34,463 nucleotides of DNA, taken from NCBI RefSeq assembly GCF_019331675.1, contig NZ_JAHBBJ010000022.1, positions 1 through 34,463 on the forward strand, given 5' to 3'. Numbering within the stretch: the first letter of the stretch is position 1; every line of letters starts with the position of its first letter. This stretch comes from Bifidobacterium miconisargentati. GTDB taxonomy: Bacteria; Actinomycetota; Actinomycetes; Actinomycetales; Bifidobacteriaceae. The position numbers and the translations under genes were made by a program. The notes below the pieces were generated by a model, which was given only the letters and a program-made list of their open reading frames with translations, had not been told where the DNA came from and made no database searches. Shown here in pieces: positions 1 to 7,919 of the stretch.

Positions 1-4
1 GTCC

Positions 5-54
5 GGCTCCCCTCAGCCGTCTTCGACGGCAGCTCCCCTCATAGGGGGGGAGCC
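5..54. repeat. GGCTCCCC palindromic intergenic repeat, copy 1
   Basis: Nested palindrome. The outer arms GGCTCCCC (5-12) and GGGGAGCC (47-54) enclose an inner perfect hairpin GCCGTC-TTC-GACGGC (16-30) and a second CTCCCC/GGGGAG pairing. The same sequence family recurs at 101-148, 2499-2547 and 7093-7276, always between genes. It lies downstream of the helicase gene, which is read leftwards, so it may end that transcript; no clear T-run was seen, so this is inference. Confidence 0.6.
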
Positions 55-100
55 AAAAGTAAGCTCCGGCACACCACAATTGGCGGGGCTCTTATTTCTC

Positions 101-148
101 GGCTCCCCTTGTCAGGGGAGCTGTCGGTGAGGCCGACTGAGGGGTAGT
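101..148. repeat. GGCTCCCC palindromic intergenic repeat, copy 2
   Basis: GGCTCCCCTT (101-110) pairs with AGGGGAGC (114-121). It is followed by the hairpin GTCGG-TGAG-GCCGAC and the conserved tail TGAGGGGTAGTCCCATCGGA, which is repeated exactly in the copy near 7230. It sits between copy 1 and the end of the helicase gene. Nothing else that looks like a gene is visible in the first 200 bases. Confidence 0.65.
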
Positions 149-200
149 CCCATCGGAGCCGCGCCGATCTTGGCGTACCAGAGCCAAAAGCTATGCCGTT

Positions 201-2342
201 CTACCTCCGGCCGTTGCGGGTGCCGCCCATGCGGAAGGGCGCGCGATGCGTCTTGCCGTGCTTGGAATGGCGGCGCTGCGGCCCCTCCGTATTGCCGTAC
301 TTGGCCATCATGCGACGCTCGTGACGCTTCGCGGCCTCGCCGCGCTCGTCGACGATGATGCGGTTCTCGTCCTTGCGATGGATGCGCTTGCCACCGCCTT
401 CGCCGTTGCGTCGCTTGCCCGGCCGCCCGGTTTCGCCACGCTCGATGTCGCGACGGTTCTCGCCACGGCGCTGGCCGTCGCGCTGGCGCTCGTCCTCGCT
501 GCGATCCTTCCTGCGCTTGCCGGTCACGTCCGGCCGGCCCCCGCGACGCTCCTCGGGATGTTCGAACAGATAATCGCGGCGTTCGGCCTGCGGATCGCTC
601 AGGTGCGCCCGACGTCCGGCGCGGTTCCTGTTCGGCTGTGTCTTGCGGGCGCCCCTATCGTCACGCTCATCGCGAGCGGAGTGCTCGTTACGGCTGTTAC
701 GGCGTGAATCACGGTACTCGCCGTTCTTGTCGAAGTCGACGGACTCGCCTTCGATTTGCGCAAGATTCGCCTGGGCGGCACGCTCGGCACGTTCGGCCGC
801 ACGACGGCGCCTGCGCTCCTTCTTGCGGGCCTTGTCCTCCTGTTCGGCGCGGCGGGCACGCTCGGCCTGCTCGGCGGCATCGACCTTGTTCTTCTGCTTG
901 CCCTTGCCTGTACCGGACTGGCTCTGCTTCGCTCCCCCGCCACGGCGCTGACCGCCCACGGGCTGCGACTTGTCCAGGTTCCATCCGTACACGGCGGGCG
1001 CGGTCTCGCCCACGAGTTCGGTCACTTCGGGCGAATCGTGCGTCACGGCCATCGGCTTGACCTTGATGCCGGCGAATTTCAGCGTGCGGCGTGCATCTCG
1101 GCGCTGCTCGGGCAGCACCAGAGTCACCACGTCGCCGGTACGGCCCGCACGGGCGGTACGGCCGGAGCGGTGCACGAACGACTTCGGATCGTCCGGCGGC
1201 TCGACCTGCACCACGAGGTCCACGCCGGACACGTCGATGCCACGCGCGGCCACGTCGGTGGCCACCAGGACATGCACGTCGCCGGATTCGAAGGCGGCCA
1301 GGTTGCGGTCGCGCTGGTTCTGGTTGAGGTTGCCGTGCAGTTCGGCTGCGGGGATGCCGCTCTGCGTCAGGCTCTTGGCCAGCTTCTTGGCCTGGAACTT
1401 GGTGCGCGTGAACAGGATGCGCTGTTCGGTGCCGGAGGCGAGCGCACGCACGATCGCGGGCTTTTCGGCCCTCGTGACCTCGAACACATGGTGGGTCATG
1501 AGATCGGAGTCCGCGCTGGGCTCGTCCACGCTGTGCACCTTGGGGTCGTGCAGGAAGAGGTTCACCACCTCGTCCACGCCGTGGTCGAGTGTGGCGGAGA
1601 ACAGCATGTGCTGGGCGTCGGGGCGAATCTGTTCGAGCAGACGCTTGACGGGCGGCAGGAAGCCCATGTCCGCCATTTCGTCGGCCTCGTCGATCACCAC
1701 GACCTCGACGCTGGAGAGCGTGAGCGCCTTCTGATGCAACAGGTCCTCCAGTCGGCCCGGGCAGGCCACCAGGATGTCCGCGCCGGCGTTGAGGTCGCGA
1801 ATCTGGCGGGTGTATTTGACGCCGCCGTAGATGGTGGTGGTGGTCATGCCATACATGCGGGCCAGCGGCAGGAGCACATCGTTGATCTGGTTGGCGAGCT
1901 CGCGCGTGGGAGCCAGCACCAGACCGCGCGGGTGCGGCAGGAAATCGTCGGACTGGCGTTCCTCGAGACGTGCCTGCTTGCGACGCTTCATCTCGCGGCG
2001 GAACTCGCTCATGGCGATCTCGCCGAGCGAATCATAGGAGCCGAGTCGCGCGACCAGCGGGATGGAGAAGGCGAGCGTTTTGCCGGAGCCGGTGCGGCCG
2101 CGGCCGAGCACGTCGCGGCCGGCGAGCGAATCGGGCAGGGTGTCGGACTGGATGGGGAATGCGGTCTTCTTGCCGTCGGCGGCGAGCACGCGCACAAGCG
2201 GGCCGGGCACGCCAAGTTCGCCAAAGGTGGGGGCGGTGTCCTCGCCGCCGTTCATATCATCAGTATCCGCGTCCGAGTCGGCATATGTGCCGGTAATGGG
2301 CATCATCGGGCTGCGGGAATCATCAACATCGTTATGGGGCAC
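201..2342 (-). CDS. DEAD-box ATP-dependent RNA helicase
   Basis: A 713-aa superfamily 2 RNA helicase that should unwind RNA duplexes or remodel RNPs in cold response, ribosome assembly or mRNA turnover. The motifs appear in order: Q-motif FPIQ (about 62-65), Walker A GRTGSGKT (82-89), PTRELA (145-150), DEAD (218-221), SAT (249-251), and HRSGRTARAG (391-400). Residues from about 440 to the end form a long Arg/Lys/Glu-rich tail of low complexity, as in other actinobacterial RhlE/DeaD-like proteins, and probably bind RNA. A highly charged stretch (about 105-135) sits between motifs I and Ia. The start is GTG at 2342 with a GAAAGG Shine-Dalgarno-like sequence about 8 nt upstream. It is monocistronic; the exact helicase subfamily is not resolved. 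Confidence 0.95.
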   Translation of the reverse strand: MPHNDVDDSRSPMMPITGTYADSDADTDDMNGGEDTAPTFGELGVPGPLVRVLAADGKKTAFPIQSDTLPDSLAGRDVLGRGRTGSGKTLAFSIPLVARLGSYDSLGEIAMSEFRREMKRRKQARLEERQSDDFLPHPRGLVLAPTRELANQINDVLLPLARMYGMTTTTIYGGVKYTRQIRDLNAGADILVACPGRLEDLLHQKALTLSSVEVVVIDEADEMADMGFLPPVKRLLEQIRPDAQHMLFSATLDHGVDEVVNLFLHDPKVHSVDEPSADSDLMTHHVFEVTRAEKPAIVRALASGTEQRILFTRTKFQAKKLAKSLTQSGIPAAELHGNLNQNQRDRNLAAFESGDVHVLVATDVAARGIDVSGVDLVVQVEPPDDPKSFVHRSGRTARAGRTGDVVTLVLPEQRRDARRTLKFAGIKVKPMAVTHDSPEVTELVGETAPAVYGWNLDKSQPVGGQRRGGGAKQSQSGTGKGKQKNKVDAAEQAERARRAEQEDKARKKERRRRRAAERAERAAQANLAQIEGESVDFDKNGEYRDSRRNSRNEHSARDERDDRGARKTQPNRNRAGRRAHLSDPQAERRDYLFEHPEERRGGRPDVTGKRRKDRSEDERQRDGQRRGENRRDIERGETGRPGKRRNGEGGGKRIHRKDENRIIVDERGEAAKRHERRMMAKYGNTEGPQRRHSKHGKTHRAPFRMGGTRNGRR

Positions 2343-2461
2343 AGTGGCCTTTCATGGTACAGGTACGCATAATGATCGCGTAAGAAATGCAAACCACCCG
2401 AGCCTAGCCCAAGCCCCCTACTTTGCTGGCTCGCTTTGCGGTATCACGCCCCAAAAACACA

Positions 2462-2585
2462 GGCTCCGTTAAACCAAGATTGATATGAATCCATGTCTGA
2501 CTACCCTTCAGTCGGCTCTGCCGACAGCTCCCCTAACAAGGGGAGCCGAGAATGAAGGCCCATGTCAATCTTGGTTTATGGAGCC
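2462..2585. repeat. MITE-like palindromic repeat, copy 3
   Basis: A 124-bp imperfect inverted repeat. The outer ends are GGCTCC (2462-2467) and GGAGCC (2580-2585). Next inside is an exact 14-bp pair, TAAACCAAGATTGA (2470-2483) and its complement (2565-2578). The centre (2499-2547) is the GGCTCCCC/CAGTCGGC palindrome shared with the copies at 5-148 and 7093-7276. It occupies the gap between the permease terminator and the helicase start. The nested arms look like a small non-autonomous mobile element; no coding capacity is evident. Confidence 0.65.
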
Positions 2586-2591
2586 AAAACA

Positions 2592-2628
2592 AAGCCCACG
2601 GTGCGGACCGGAACCACACCGTGGGCTT
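2592..2628 (-). terminator. Rho-independent terminator of the permease gene
   Basis: A perfect 12-bp stem AAGCCCACGGTG (2592-2603) / CACCGTGGGCTT (2617-2628) with a 13-nt loop. Read on the minus strand it is followed by TTTGTTTTGG. It lies 38 nt beyond the permease stop codon, so it is the natural end of that transcript. Confidence 0.85.
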
Positions 2629-2665
2629 ACTTCTCGGGGGTATTGTGATGCACCCGGCGGGCGGA

Positions 2666-3955
2666 CTACAGGATGTCCGGATCGTTCTTCTCGATGGTGC
2701 CGGTGGCCTTGCCGATGGCCTTGAGGCCGTGGTAGGCGACCAGGATCACGATGGTACCAATGGCGATGCCGTTGAACGAGATGCCGGAGACGGTGAATGC
2801 GAACTGGCCGATGGCGATGATCATCGTGATGGCGGCGACCATGATGTTGAGCGGCTTGTCGAAGTTGACCTTGTTCTCCACCCAGATGCGGATGCCGATC
2901 ATGCCGATCATGCCGTAGAGCAGGGTGGTCACGCCGCCGAGCACGCCGGCGGGAATCGTGTTGATGACGGCGCCGAACTTCGGGCACAGCGAGAGGATGA
3001 GCGCGAACGCGGCGGCGCACCAGTAGGCGGCGGTGGAGTAGACCTTGGTGGCGGCCATCACGCCGATGTTCTCGCCGTAGGTGGTGGTGCCGGAGCCGCC
3101 GCCGAGACCGGCGAGCGTGGTGCCCAGGCCGTCGGCCATGAGGGCGGTGCCGATCTGATTGTCGTAGTCACGGCCGGTCATCTGCGCCACGGACTTGACG
3201 TGGCCCACGTTCTCGGCCACGAGCACGAGCACCACGGGGATGAACATGGGCAGGATGGAGAAGTCGGCCTGCGGCAGATGGAACTTCGGGAAGCCGATCC
3301 AGCCGGCGTCCGCGATGGCGGAGAAGTCGACCTGGCCGCGGATGCAGGCGTAGATGTAGCCGATGAGCACGCCGATGAGGATGTTGAGTCGGCCGATGAG
3401 ACCCTTGAACAGCACGGCCACGAGCAGCACGGCCAGCAGGGTCACCACGGCGGTGTCCGGCGCGGCCTGGAAGTTGGTCCACACGGAGGGGGCCAGGTTG
3501 AAGCCGATGATGGCCACGATGGCACCGTTGACGACCGGAGGCATGATGATGTCGATCCACTTGGCGCCCGCGTAATGCACGAGCACGCCCACGAGGGCCA
3601 GCAGGATACCGGTGATCATGATGCCGAAGCTGGCCACGGCGATGCCCTTGTTCGCCGTGGTGACGGCGGTGATCGGCGCGATGAAGCCGAAGGACGAGCC
3701 GAGGTAGCTCGGCAGCACGTTCCTGTTGATGAGCAGGAACAGCGCGGTGGACATGGCCGTGAAGAACAGCGTGGTGGACGGGTCGAAGCCCGTGAGGATC
3801 GGCACCAGGAAGGTGGCACCGAACATGGCGATCACGTGCTGGGCGCCGATACCCGCCGTGCGCACCCAGGTCAGTCGCTCGTCGGGCTCGACCACCTCGC
3901 CCGGGTGCAGCGTCTTGCCGTCACCGTGCAACTGCCATTGGAATATGTTGGACAT
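2666..3955 (-). CDS. uraA: NCS2-family uracil/xanthine permease
   Basis: A 429-aa integral membrane protein of the nucleobase:cation symporter-2 family, which imports uracil or a purine base with protons. The N-terminal TWVRTAGIGAQHVIAMFGAT segment, the LPSYLGSSFGFIAPI stretch and the AENVGH motif are typical of UraA/PyrP-like members, and about 12-14 hydrophobic helices span the protein. The start was set at ATG 3955 because AGGAGAG lies just upstream; in-frame extension to 4051 has no such support and only adds an Arg-rich peptide. It is monocistronic, with its own terminator at 2592-2628. Substrate choice (uracil versus xanthine) cannot be settled by eye, so the symbol is tentative. Confidence 0.9.
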   Translation of the reverse strand: MSNIFQWQLHGDGKTLHPGEVVEPDERLTWVRTAGIGAQHVIAMFGATFLVPILTGFDPSTTLFFTAMSTALFLLINRNVLPSYLGSSFGFIAPITAVTTANKGIAVASFGIMITGILLALVGVLVHYAGAKWIDIIMPPVVNGAIVAIIGFNLAPSVWTNFQAAPDTAVVTLLAVLLVAVLFKGLIGRLNILIGVLIGYIYACIRGQVDFSAIADAGWIGFPKFHLPQADFSILPMFIPVVLVLVAENVGHVKSVAQMTGRDYDNQIGTALMADGLGTTLAGLGGGSGTTTYGENIGVMAATKVYSTAAYWCAAAFALILSLCPKFGAVINTIPAGVLGGVTTLLYGMIGMIGIRIWVENKVNFDKPLNIMVAAITMIIAIGQFAFTVSGISFNGIAIGTIVILVAYHGLKAIGKATGTIEKNDPDIL

Positions 3956-4090
3956 TACTTCTCTCCTCGCTCTTGGCTTGGGGGCGCGGCCATACCGCCG
4001 GCCGCACGCTGTCCGCCATTCTAGCCTGTTCACGGCTCCCGCACATTTCATCCCGACGAGTCGGCTGCGCGCCGGTGCGGCAGATAAGAA

Positions 4091-4141
4091 AAAGACTGTA
4101 TGTTCGCGCGCTCACGAACCTCGCGCGAACATACAGTCTTT
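4091..4141 (-). terminator. Long perfect hairpin, terminator of the histidine-phosphatase gene
   Basis: A perfect 20-bp stem: AAAGACTGTATGTTCGCGCG (4091-4110) and its exact complement (4122-4141) around an 11-nt loop. On the minus strand it is followed by TTCTTATC directly after the TTT of the stem, giving a T-rich end. It lies downstream of the phosphatase gene and upstream of the permease, so it should end phosphatase transcripts. The stem is unusually long for a plain terminator and shares its arm sequence with the hairpin at 4156-4202. Confidence 0.75.
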
Positions 4142-4155
4142 AGGAGCGTCATAAC

Positions 4156-4202
4156 GGACTGTATGTTCGCGGCCTCATCGTTGGACCGCGAACATACAGT
4201 CC
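4156..4202. repeat. Second perfect hairpin with the same arm sequence
   Basis: A perfect 17-bp stem GGACTGTATGTTCGCGG (4156-4172) / CCGCGAACATACAGTCC (4186-4202) with a 13-nt loop. The 14-nt core GACTGTATGTTCGC is identical to the arm of the neighbouring hairpin, so the four arms can also pair across hairpins. There is no T-run after this one. The rest of the 3956-4275 gap has no gene. Confidence 0.75.
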
Positions 4203-4275
4203 CCGCCAAGGCAGACTCGTCCTCATCGTCCCAATCCGTTACCGATGCGGACGCGGGATGCCGTCCGACCGCCCG

Positions 4276-5106
4276 CTACTTGCCGTAATACTCCAGCAGA
4301 TGCGGGTCCACGGTGCGCACCACGTCCACCAGGTCGCCGTTGGACAGGTACGGGCGCTTGAATTCGCGCCACGGCTCCACCTTGACCTCCCAGCGACCGG
4401 TCTCCTCGTCCAGCACGGGACGGGCGGTCTGCTCCCAGCGCACGCGCTTGGAGGTGCGGCCGGTCTCCGGGTCGCGGCGCGTGTAGTGCAGGCAGGTGCA
4501 GTTGGTGATCTTCCAGTCGTCCGAGTCGGCGCGATGCAGGAACTCCTCGTCCGAAAGGTCCTCGATGGTCAGCATGAGGGCCAGCATGAAGTCGCCGTGC
4601 GTGACCATCACCACGGATTCGGCGTCGGACTTGCGGCTCAGGGAGGTCAGCACGTTGTGCACGCGGTCCTCGGCCACGTCCGCGATCGACTCGCCCGCCG
4701 GCGGACGCCAGTAGAGCGGGTCGGTGTTCTTGAACATCCAGTTGCGGGCGTAGTTGTTCTTGAATTCGGCCTTGGTGATGGTGTTGATCTCACCCCAGGA
4801 GCGTTCGCGGATCACGCGGTTCTCCTCCCATTTGGCCTTGGGCAGGGCCATGGTGGCGGCCGTCTCGCGCGTGCGCACGTAGGGCGAGACCATGTACCGG
4901 TCGAACAGCTGCTGCTGGCTGACGATCCAGCGGCCGATGCAGTCGGCCTGCTTGCGGCCGGTGGCGGTGAGTCGCCAGGAGCGGTCGGGCACGGTCACGT
5001 TGTCCTGCGTGTACAGGGATTCGTCGCCCTGCTCGCCCGCCTGGACGATCACGTTCGCCTCGGACTCGCCATGCCGGATCACATACAAATCGAGCGGCAT
5101 GCTCAT
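4276..5106 (-). CDS. Histidine phosphatase family protein (phosphoglycerate-mutase-like)
   Basis: A 276-aa branch-1 histidine phosphatase. The N-terminal RHGES motif (11-15) carries the phospho-accepting His12. RTRETA (78-83) supplies the second Arg, Glu101 sits in RERSWGE, and His170 in VTHGDFMLA is the second catalytic His. Together these make a complete active site. The enzyme is cytosolic; its substrate (small phosphate ester or phosphoprotein) cannot be read from sequence. It is longer than a minimal member and has an extended C-terminus rich in Trp/Arg. Start: ATG 5106, preceded by GAGGAA at about 6 nt; further upstream extension is Arg/Ser-rich and unsupported. Confidence 0.88.
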   Translation of the reverse strand: MSMPLDLYVIRHGESEANVIVQAGEQGDESLYTQDNVTVPDRSWRLTATGRKQADCIGRWIVSQQQLFDRYMVSPYVRTRETAATMALPKAKWEENRVIRERSWGEINTITKAEFKNNYARNWMFKNTDPLYWRPPAGESIADVAEDRVHNVLTSLSRKSDAESVVMVTHGDFMLALMLTIEDLSDEEFLHRADSDDWKITNCTCLHYTRRDPETGRTSKRVRWEQTARPVLDEETGRWEVKVEPWREFKRPYLSNGDLVDVVRTVDPHLLEYYGK

Positions 5107-5407
5107 GGTGGTTCCTCGTTTCTCTATAACAATTACGATAATTTCCAATGCCACGGCGGCGGATTCGCAAGGCCACACGCCATGCGGGCGCGGACCTGTT
5201 CCGTACGTCGCCGATTGCCGTCGGCAGGTCTGCCCGCGTGCGAATCCGCCGGAAGCCAATGACCTCCACCCTATCCGAAACGCGCGGGCGTCGCATGCTT
5301 CCGCCCGTAGCCGAACCGAAGAATTCACCGGCCGTTCAGCCTTGGCTCGGCCTCCGGACCGTTCGGCTTGCCGAAGGCGAAACCGGAACGCACTACGATG
5401 GGGAGGC
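5107..5407. other. Divergent intergenic region between phosphatase and exonuclease genes
   Basis: About 300 bp without a gene, and it must hold promoters for both flanking genes. An AT-rich stretch near 5124-5150 lies at promoter distance from the phosphatase start. A 12-bp inverted repeat GGCGGATTCGCA (5158-5169) / TGCGAATCCGCC (5239-5250) spans the middle. I saw no clear -35/-10 pair. Confidence 0.4.
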
Positions 5408-7018
5408 ATGGGGAATAACTCAAATATCGACCGTTCGTGGCTGACCTCCGCCAAGGAAAGCATCGGCCAGTGGTCGTACATCATGTTGAAGGATGCGGAT
5501 AACAACGATATCGATTGGGATTGGGTGCGTGCTCTCGATCTCGAACATGGCATCGGCGTGGCGGGCCCCGCGGATCTGGAGCCGGGCGCCGATTCGAGCG
5601 TGCACGACCTGCTGAAGACGGATCTGGAGATCCGCGACAGGCTTGAGGCGATCATCGCCAAGATGAGCATGGTGTTCATGCGTGATTTCGACCGTCACAT
5701 CAAGACCTACGAGCTGCCGCGCGCGCTGGCGTACGCGGACCGGCGCCTCAACGACCAGATCGCGCTGCTGCGTGACCGCGGCGTGGCCGAAGGGCTGTGG
5801 ACCGTTGCGGACGAGGATCGCCAGCGTGTCACCGTGCCGGTGCTGACCGCCGCGCGTGACGGCGTGATCGTGGACGACATCCAGGACCGTACCGCCGAGA
5901 TCGTCAACGCGCGCGCCGAACAGCGCAAGGCCGACCGTGCGGCCCGCGAGGAGGCCCGTCACCACCGTCAGATGGCGCTCATCAACGCCGACGAGGTGAA
6001 GTACGGCTCCGTGGAGGCCGGTCCCGACGAGTCCGCGCCGGCCGATTCCAGTTCGGACGCCGGCAGCCCGGATTATCTCATCGAGGGACAGCCGGTCATC
6101 AATGACGACAATCCCGCGGTGCCGGGCGTGGAGCAGGTGGCCACGGACGAGACCGCCGTGGCCGAGCCCCGGTACGCGCAGTTCCGTCATGCGGCCGCCG
6201 AGCATACGGCCGAGCACATGGCCGCGGCGCCGAAGGAGTATTGGCGCGAGGTGTTCCTGCCCGGCCGCGACGTGGACAACGTCATGGGCATCGATCTGGA
6301 GACCAACGGCACCGAACCGTACCGTGCGTACATCATCGACGTGGGCTTCGAATACATGAACATGAAGTCGCCCCGTCCGGCGGACGCGCCGAGCGGCTAC
6401 AGCTACGACAAGGACTACTACCAAGGCGGCGACGCCTACGACCAGCATCGTTTCTCGTTCGGCGTGACGCCCGAGGCGGCCCGGCACGGCAATGCGTTCA
6501 TCATCCAGCTGACCGGCATCGACATCAGCCAGCGCACGGGCGATGAGTACCCGCTGTTCGACGAGGATCCGGCCGCACAGGCAGATCTGCTCAAGCGCCT
6601 GACCTCGCAGCCGTTCGTGGCGCATATGGCCACGTTCGAGCACAGCTTCTTCATGCTCAACGTGGCCGGCTACGCGGAGGCGTACCGCAACGGCCATGTG
6701 ACCATCATCGATACGCTGCCGATGAGCCGTCTGTGGGATGAGGGGTCGATTCCCTGCGAGGGTCATCCGGACGGCGACAACACGCTCGACGCCTATGCGA
6801 AGCGCCAGGGCGCGCTGCGCGAGGATGACGCGGAACGTCACCTTGGCCTGGAGGACACGCACATCATGCTGCTGGCCATGAAGCATCACCTGACCCAGCT
6901 CAAGGCCGAGGCGCGCGGACCGTGGGGTCCGGGCGGCAAGGCCGGCGTGGGCGGCAAGCGTATCGTCAACCATCGCCGCCACTACCCACGCGAGCGCCGT
7001 ACGCCGATCTACGACTGA
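5408..7018 (+). CDS. DnaQ-like 3'-5' exonuclease domain protein
   Basis: A 536-aa protein with an N-terminal helical and charged region (1-275) of unknown role and a C-terminal RNase H-fold exonuclease domain (about 288-500). Exo I is GIDLETNG (Asp296, Glu298), Exo II is FVAHMATFEHSF (about 403-414), and Exo III is HLGLEDTHIM with the His478-x4-Asp483 spacing of the DEDDh class. In Exo II the usual Asp is Glu411, a conservative but uncommon change. The domain predicts metal-dependent removal of 3' nucleotides from DNA or RNA. ATG 5408 was chosen from the protein pattern; the GGGGAGG before it is very close (1 nt), so the start is not certain. It is monocistronic and divergent from the phosphatase. 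Confidence 0.75.
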   Translation: MGNNSNIDRSWLTSAKESIGQWSYIMLKDADNNDIDWDWVRALDLEHGIGVAGPADLEPGADSSVHDLLKTDLEIRDRLEAIIAKMSMVFMRDFDRHIKTYELPRALAYADRRLNDQIALLRDRGVAEGLWTVADEDRQRVTVPVLTAARDGVIVDDIQDRTAEIVNARAEQRKADRAAREEARHHRQMALINADEVKYGSVEAGPDESAPADSSSDAGSPDYLIEGQPVINDDNPAVPGVEQVATDETAVAEPRYAQFRHAAAEHTAEHMAAAPKEYWREVFLPGRDVDNVMGIDLETNGTEPYRAYIIDVGFEYMNMKSPRPADAPSGYSYDKDYYQGGDAYDQHRFSFGVTPEAARHGNAFIIQLTGIDISQRTGDEYPLFDEDPAAQADLLKRLTSQPFVAHMATFEHSFFMLNVAGYAEAYRNGHVTIIDTLPMSRLWDEGSIPCEGHPDGDNTLDAYAKRQGALREDDAERHLGLEDTHIMLLAMKHHLTQLKAEARGPWGPGGKAGVGGKRIVNHRRHYPRERRTPIYD

Positions 7019-7092
7019 CCTTTTTTGCAGGATTCCCTGTCCAATGGGGGCCGCCAGCAAATCAGCCAAGATCGATCTGCCCCCTTATTCTC

Positions 7093-7276
7093 GGCTCCCC
7101 TTGTCAGGACATTGCCGTGAAGCAAACGGCAGGACCGTTTGTAGGCAATGTGCGAGGCGACAGCCGAGCCGATGGGCTGCGAACGGAGTTCGTCGTTGAT
7201 TGCAGGACGAGCCGGAGGCGAAGCCGACTGAGGGGTAGTCCCATCGGATTCACGCCAACCTTGGTTGAACAGAGCC
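7093..7276. repeat. GGCTCCCC repeat, copy 4, with an internal insertion
   Basis: It begins GGCTCCCCTTGTCAGG like copy 2 and ends with the same tail (GCCGACTGAGGGGTAGTCCC, then ATCGGA and a CTTGG arm). The middle, about 7109-7217, is replaced by roughly 110 bp absent from the other copies. That insert begins with a clean double-stem hairpin: CATTGCC (7110-7116)/GGCAATG (7144-7150) around CAAACGG (7123-7129)/CCGTTTG (7135-7141). It lies between the convergent exonuclease and dtd genes. Confidence 0.6.
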
Positions 7277-7281
7277 TTTTG

Positions 7282-7767
7282 CTACCCCTTGTGCGGCATA
7301 TCCGTTTCGGTGTCGACGATGATGGTCACCGGTCCGTCGTTGACCAGGCCGACCCGCATGTGGGCACCGAAACGGCCCTCCCTGACCGGCACTCCCCCGG
7401 ACCGCAGCGCCTCGTTGAACTTGATCCACGTGATGTCCGCGTGTTCGGGCTTGCCGGCCTTGATGAAGCTGGGACGGTTGCCCTTGTGCACGTCGGCGTA
7501 CAGCGTGAATTGGGAGATGGAAAGAATCTCGCCGCCGATGTCCTGAATCGAGCGGTTCATTTTGCCCTGTTCGTCCTCGAAGACGCGCAGATTGAGCACC
7601 TTGTGTGCGAGCCAGGCGATTTCGGCATCACCGTCGGCATCCAAGACGCCGACCAGGATCATGTAGCCGGGGCCGATCTGCTGCGGCTCGAAGGTGGGAT
7701 CGATGGTCCCCAGATCATTGACGACATCCACGCTGGCGTGGGACACACGCTGAATCACAATTCGCAT
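7282..7767 (-). CDS. dtd: D-aminoacyl-tRNA deacylase
   Basis: A 161-aa DTD. It hydrolyses D-amino acids (and glycine mischarged on tRNA-Ala) from tRNA in the cytosol, keeping D-residues out of proteins. The family signature LSISQFTLYADVHKGNRPSF, the N-terminal MRIVIQRVSHASV and the C-terminal NDGPVTIIVDTE correspond to the SQFTL and NxGPVT active-site motifs. The length is slightly above the usual 145-150 aa because of an insertion near residues 25-45 (DLGTIDPTFEPQQIGPG). The start is ATG 7767; no strong Shine-Dalgarno is visible. It stands alone, convergent with the exonuclease gene. Confidence 0.95.
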   Translation of the reverse strand: MRIVIQRVSHASVDVVNDLGTIDPTFEPQQIGPGYMILVGVLDADGDAEIAWLAHKVLNLRVFEDEQGKMNRSIQDIGGEILSISQFTLYADVHKGNRPSFIKAGKPEHADITWIKFNEALRSGGVPVREGRFGAHMRVGLVNDGPVTIIVDTETDMPHKG

Positions 7768-7919
7768 ACGCCCGATTATGCCATCTCCAGAGAAGCAAGA
7801 CGTACCCGATTCCCGGCGAGCGCACCGGAACCGGCTGATACGCTTGAATCAGGTGGTTTTCGCAACGTCATCGTCGCCTCGTTTGCAGTAATCACGGGCG
7901 CTCACAGAGAGCAGGAATC

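Noticed and set aside
756..2372. Long frame opposite the DEAD-box helicase
   Set aside because: His/Gly/Val-rich antisense shadow of a well-supported helicase gene.
4091..4202. GAACATAC/GTATGTTC arms as LexA (SOS) boxes
   Set aside because: Actinobacterial SOS boxes are compact palindromes of two adjacent half-sites. Here the half-sites are separated by hairpin loops and lie in a terminator position.
5420..7069. 549-codon frame antisense to the exonuclease gene
   Set aside because: Shadow frame; the plus strand carries recognisable catalytic motifs.
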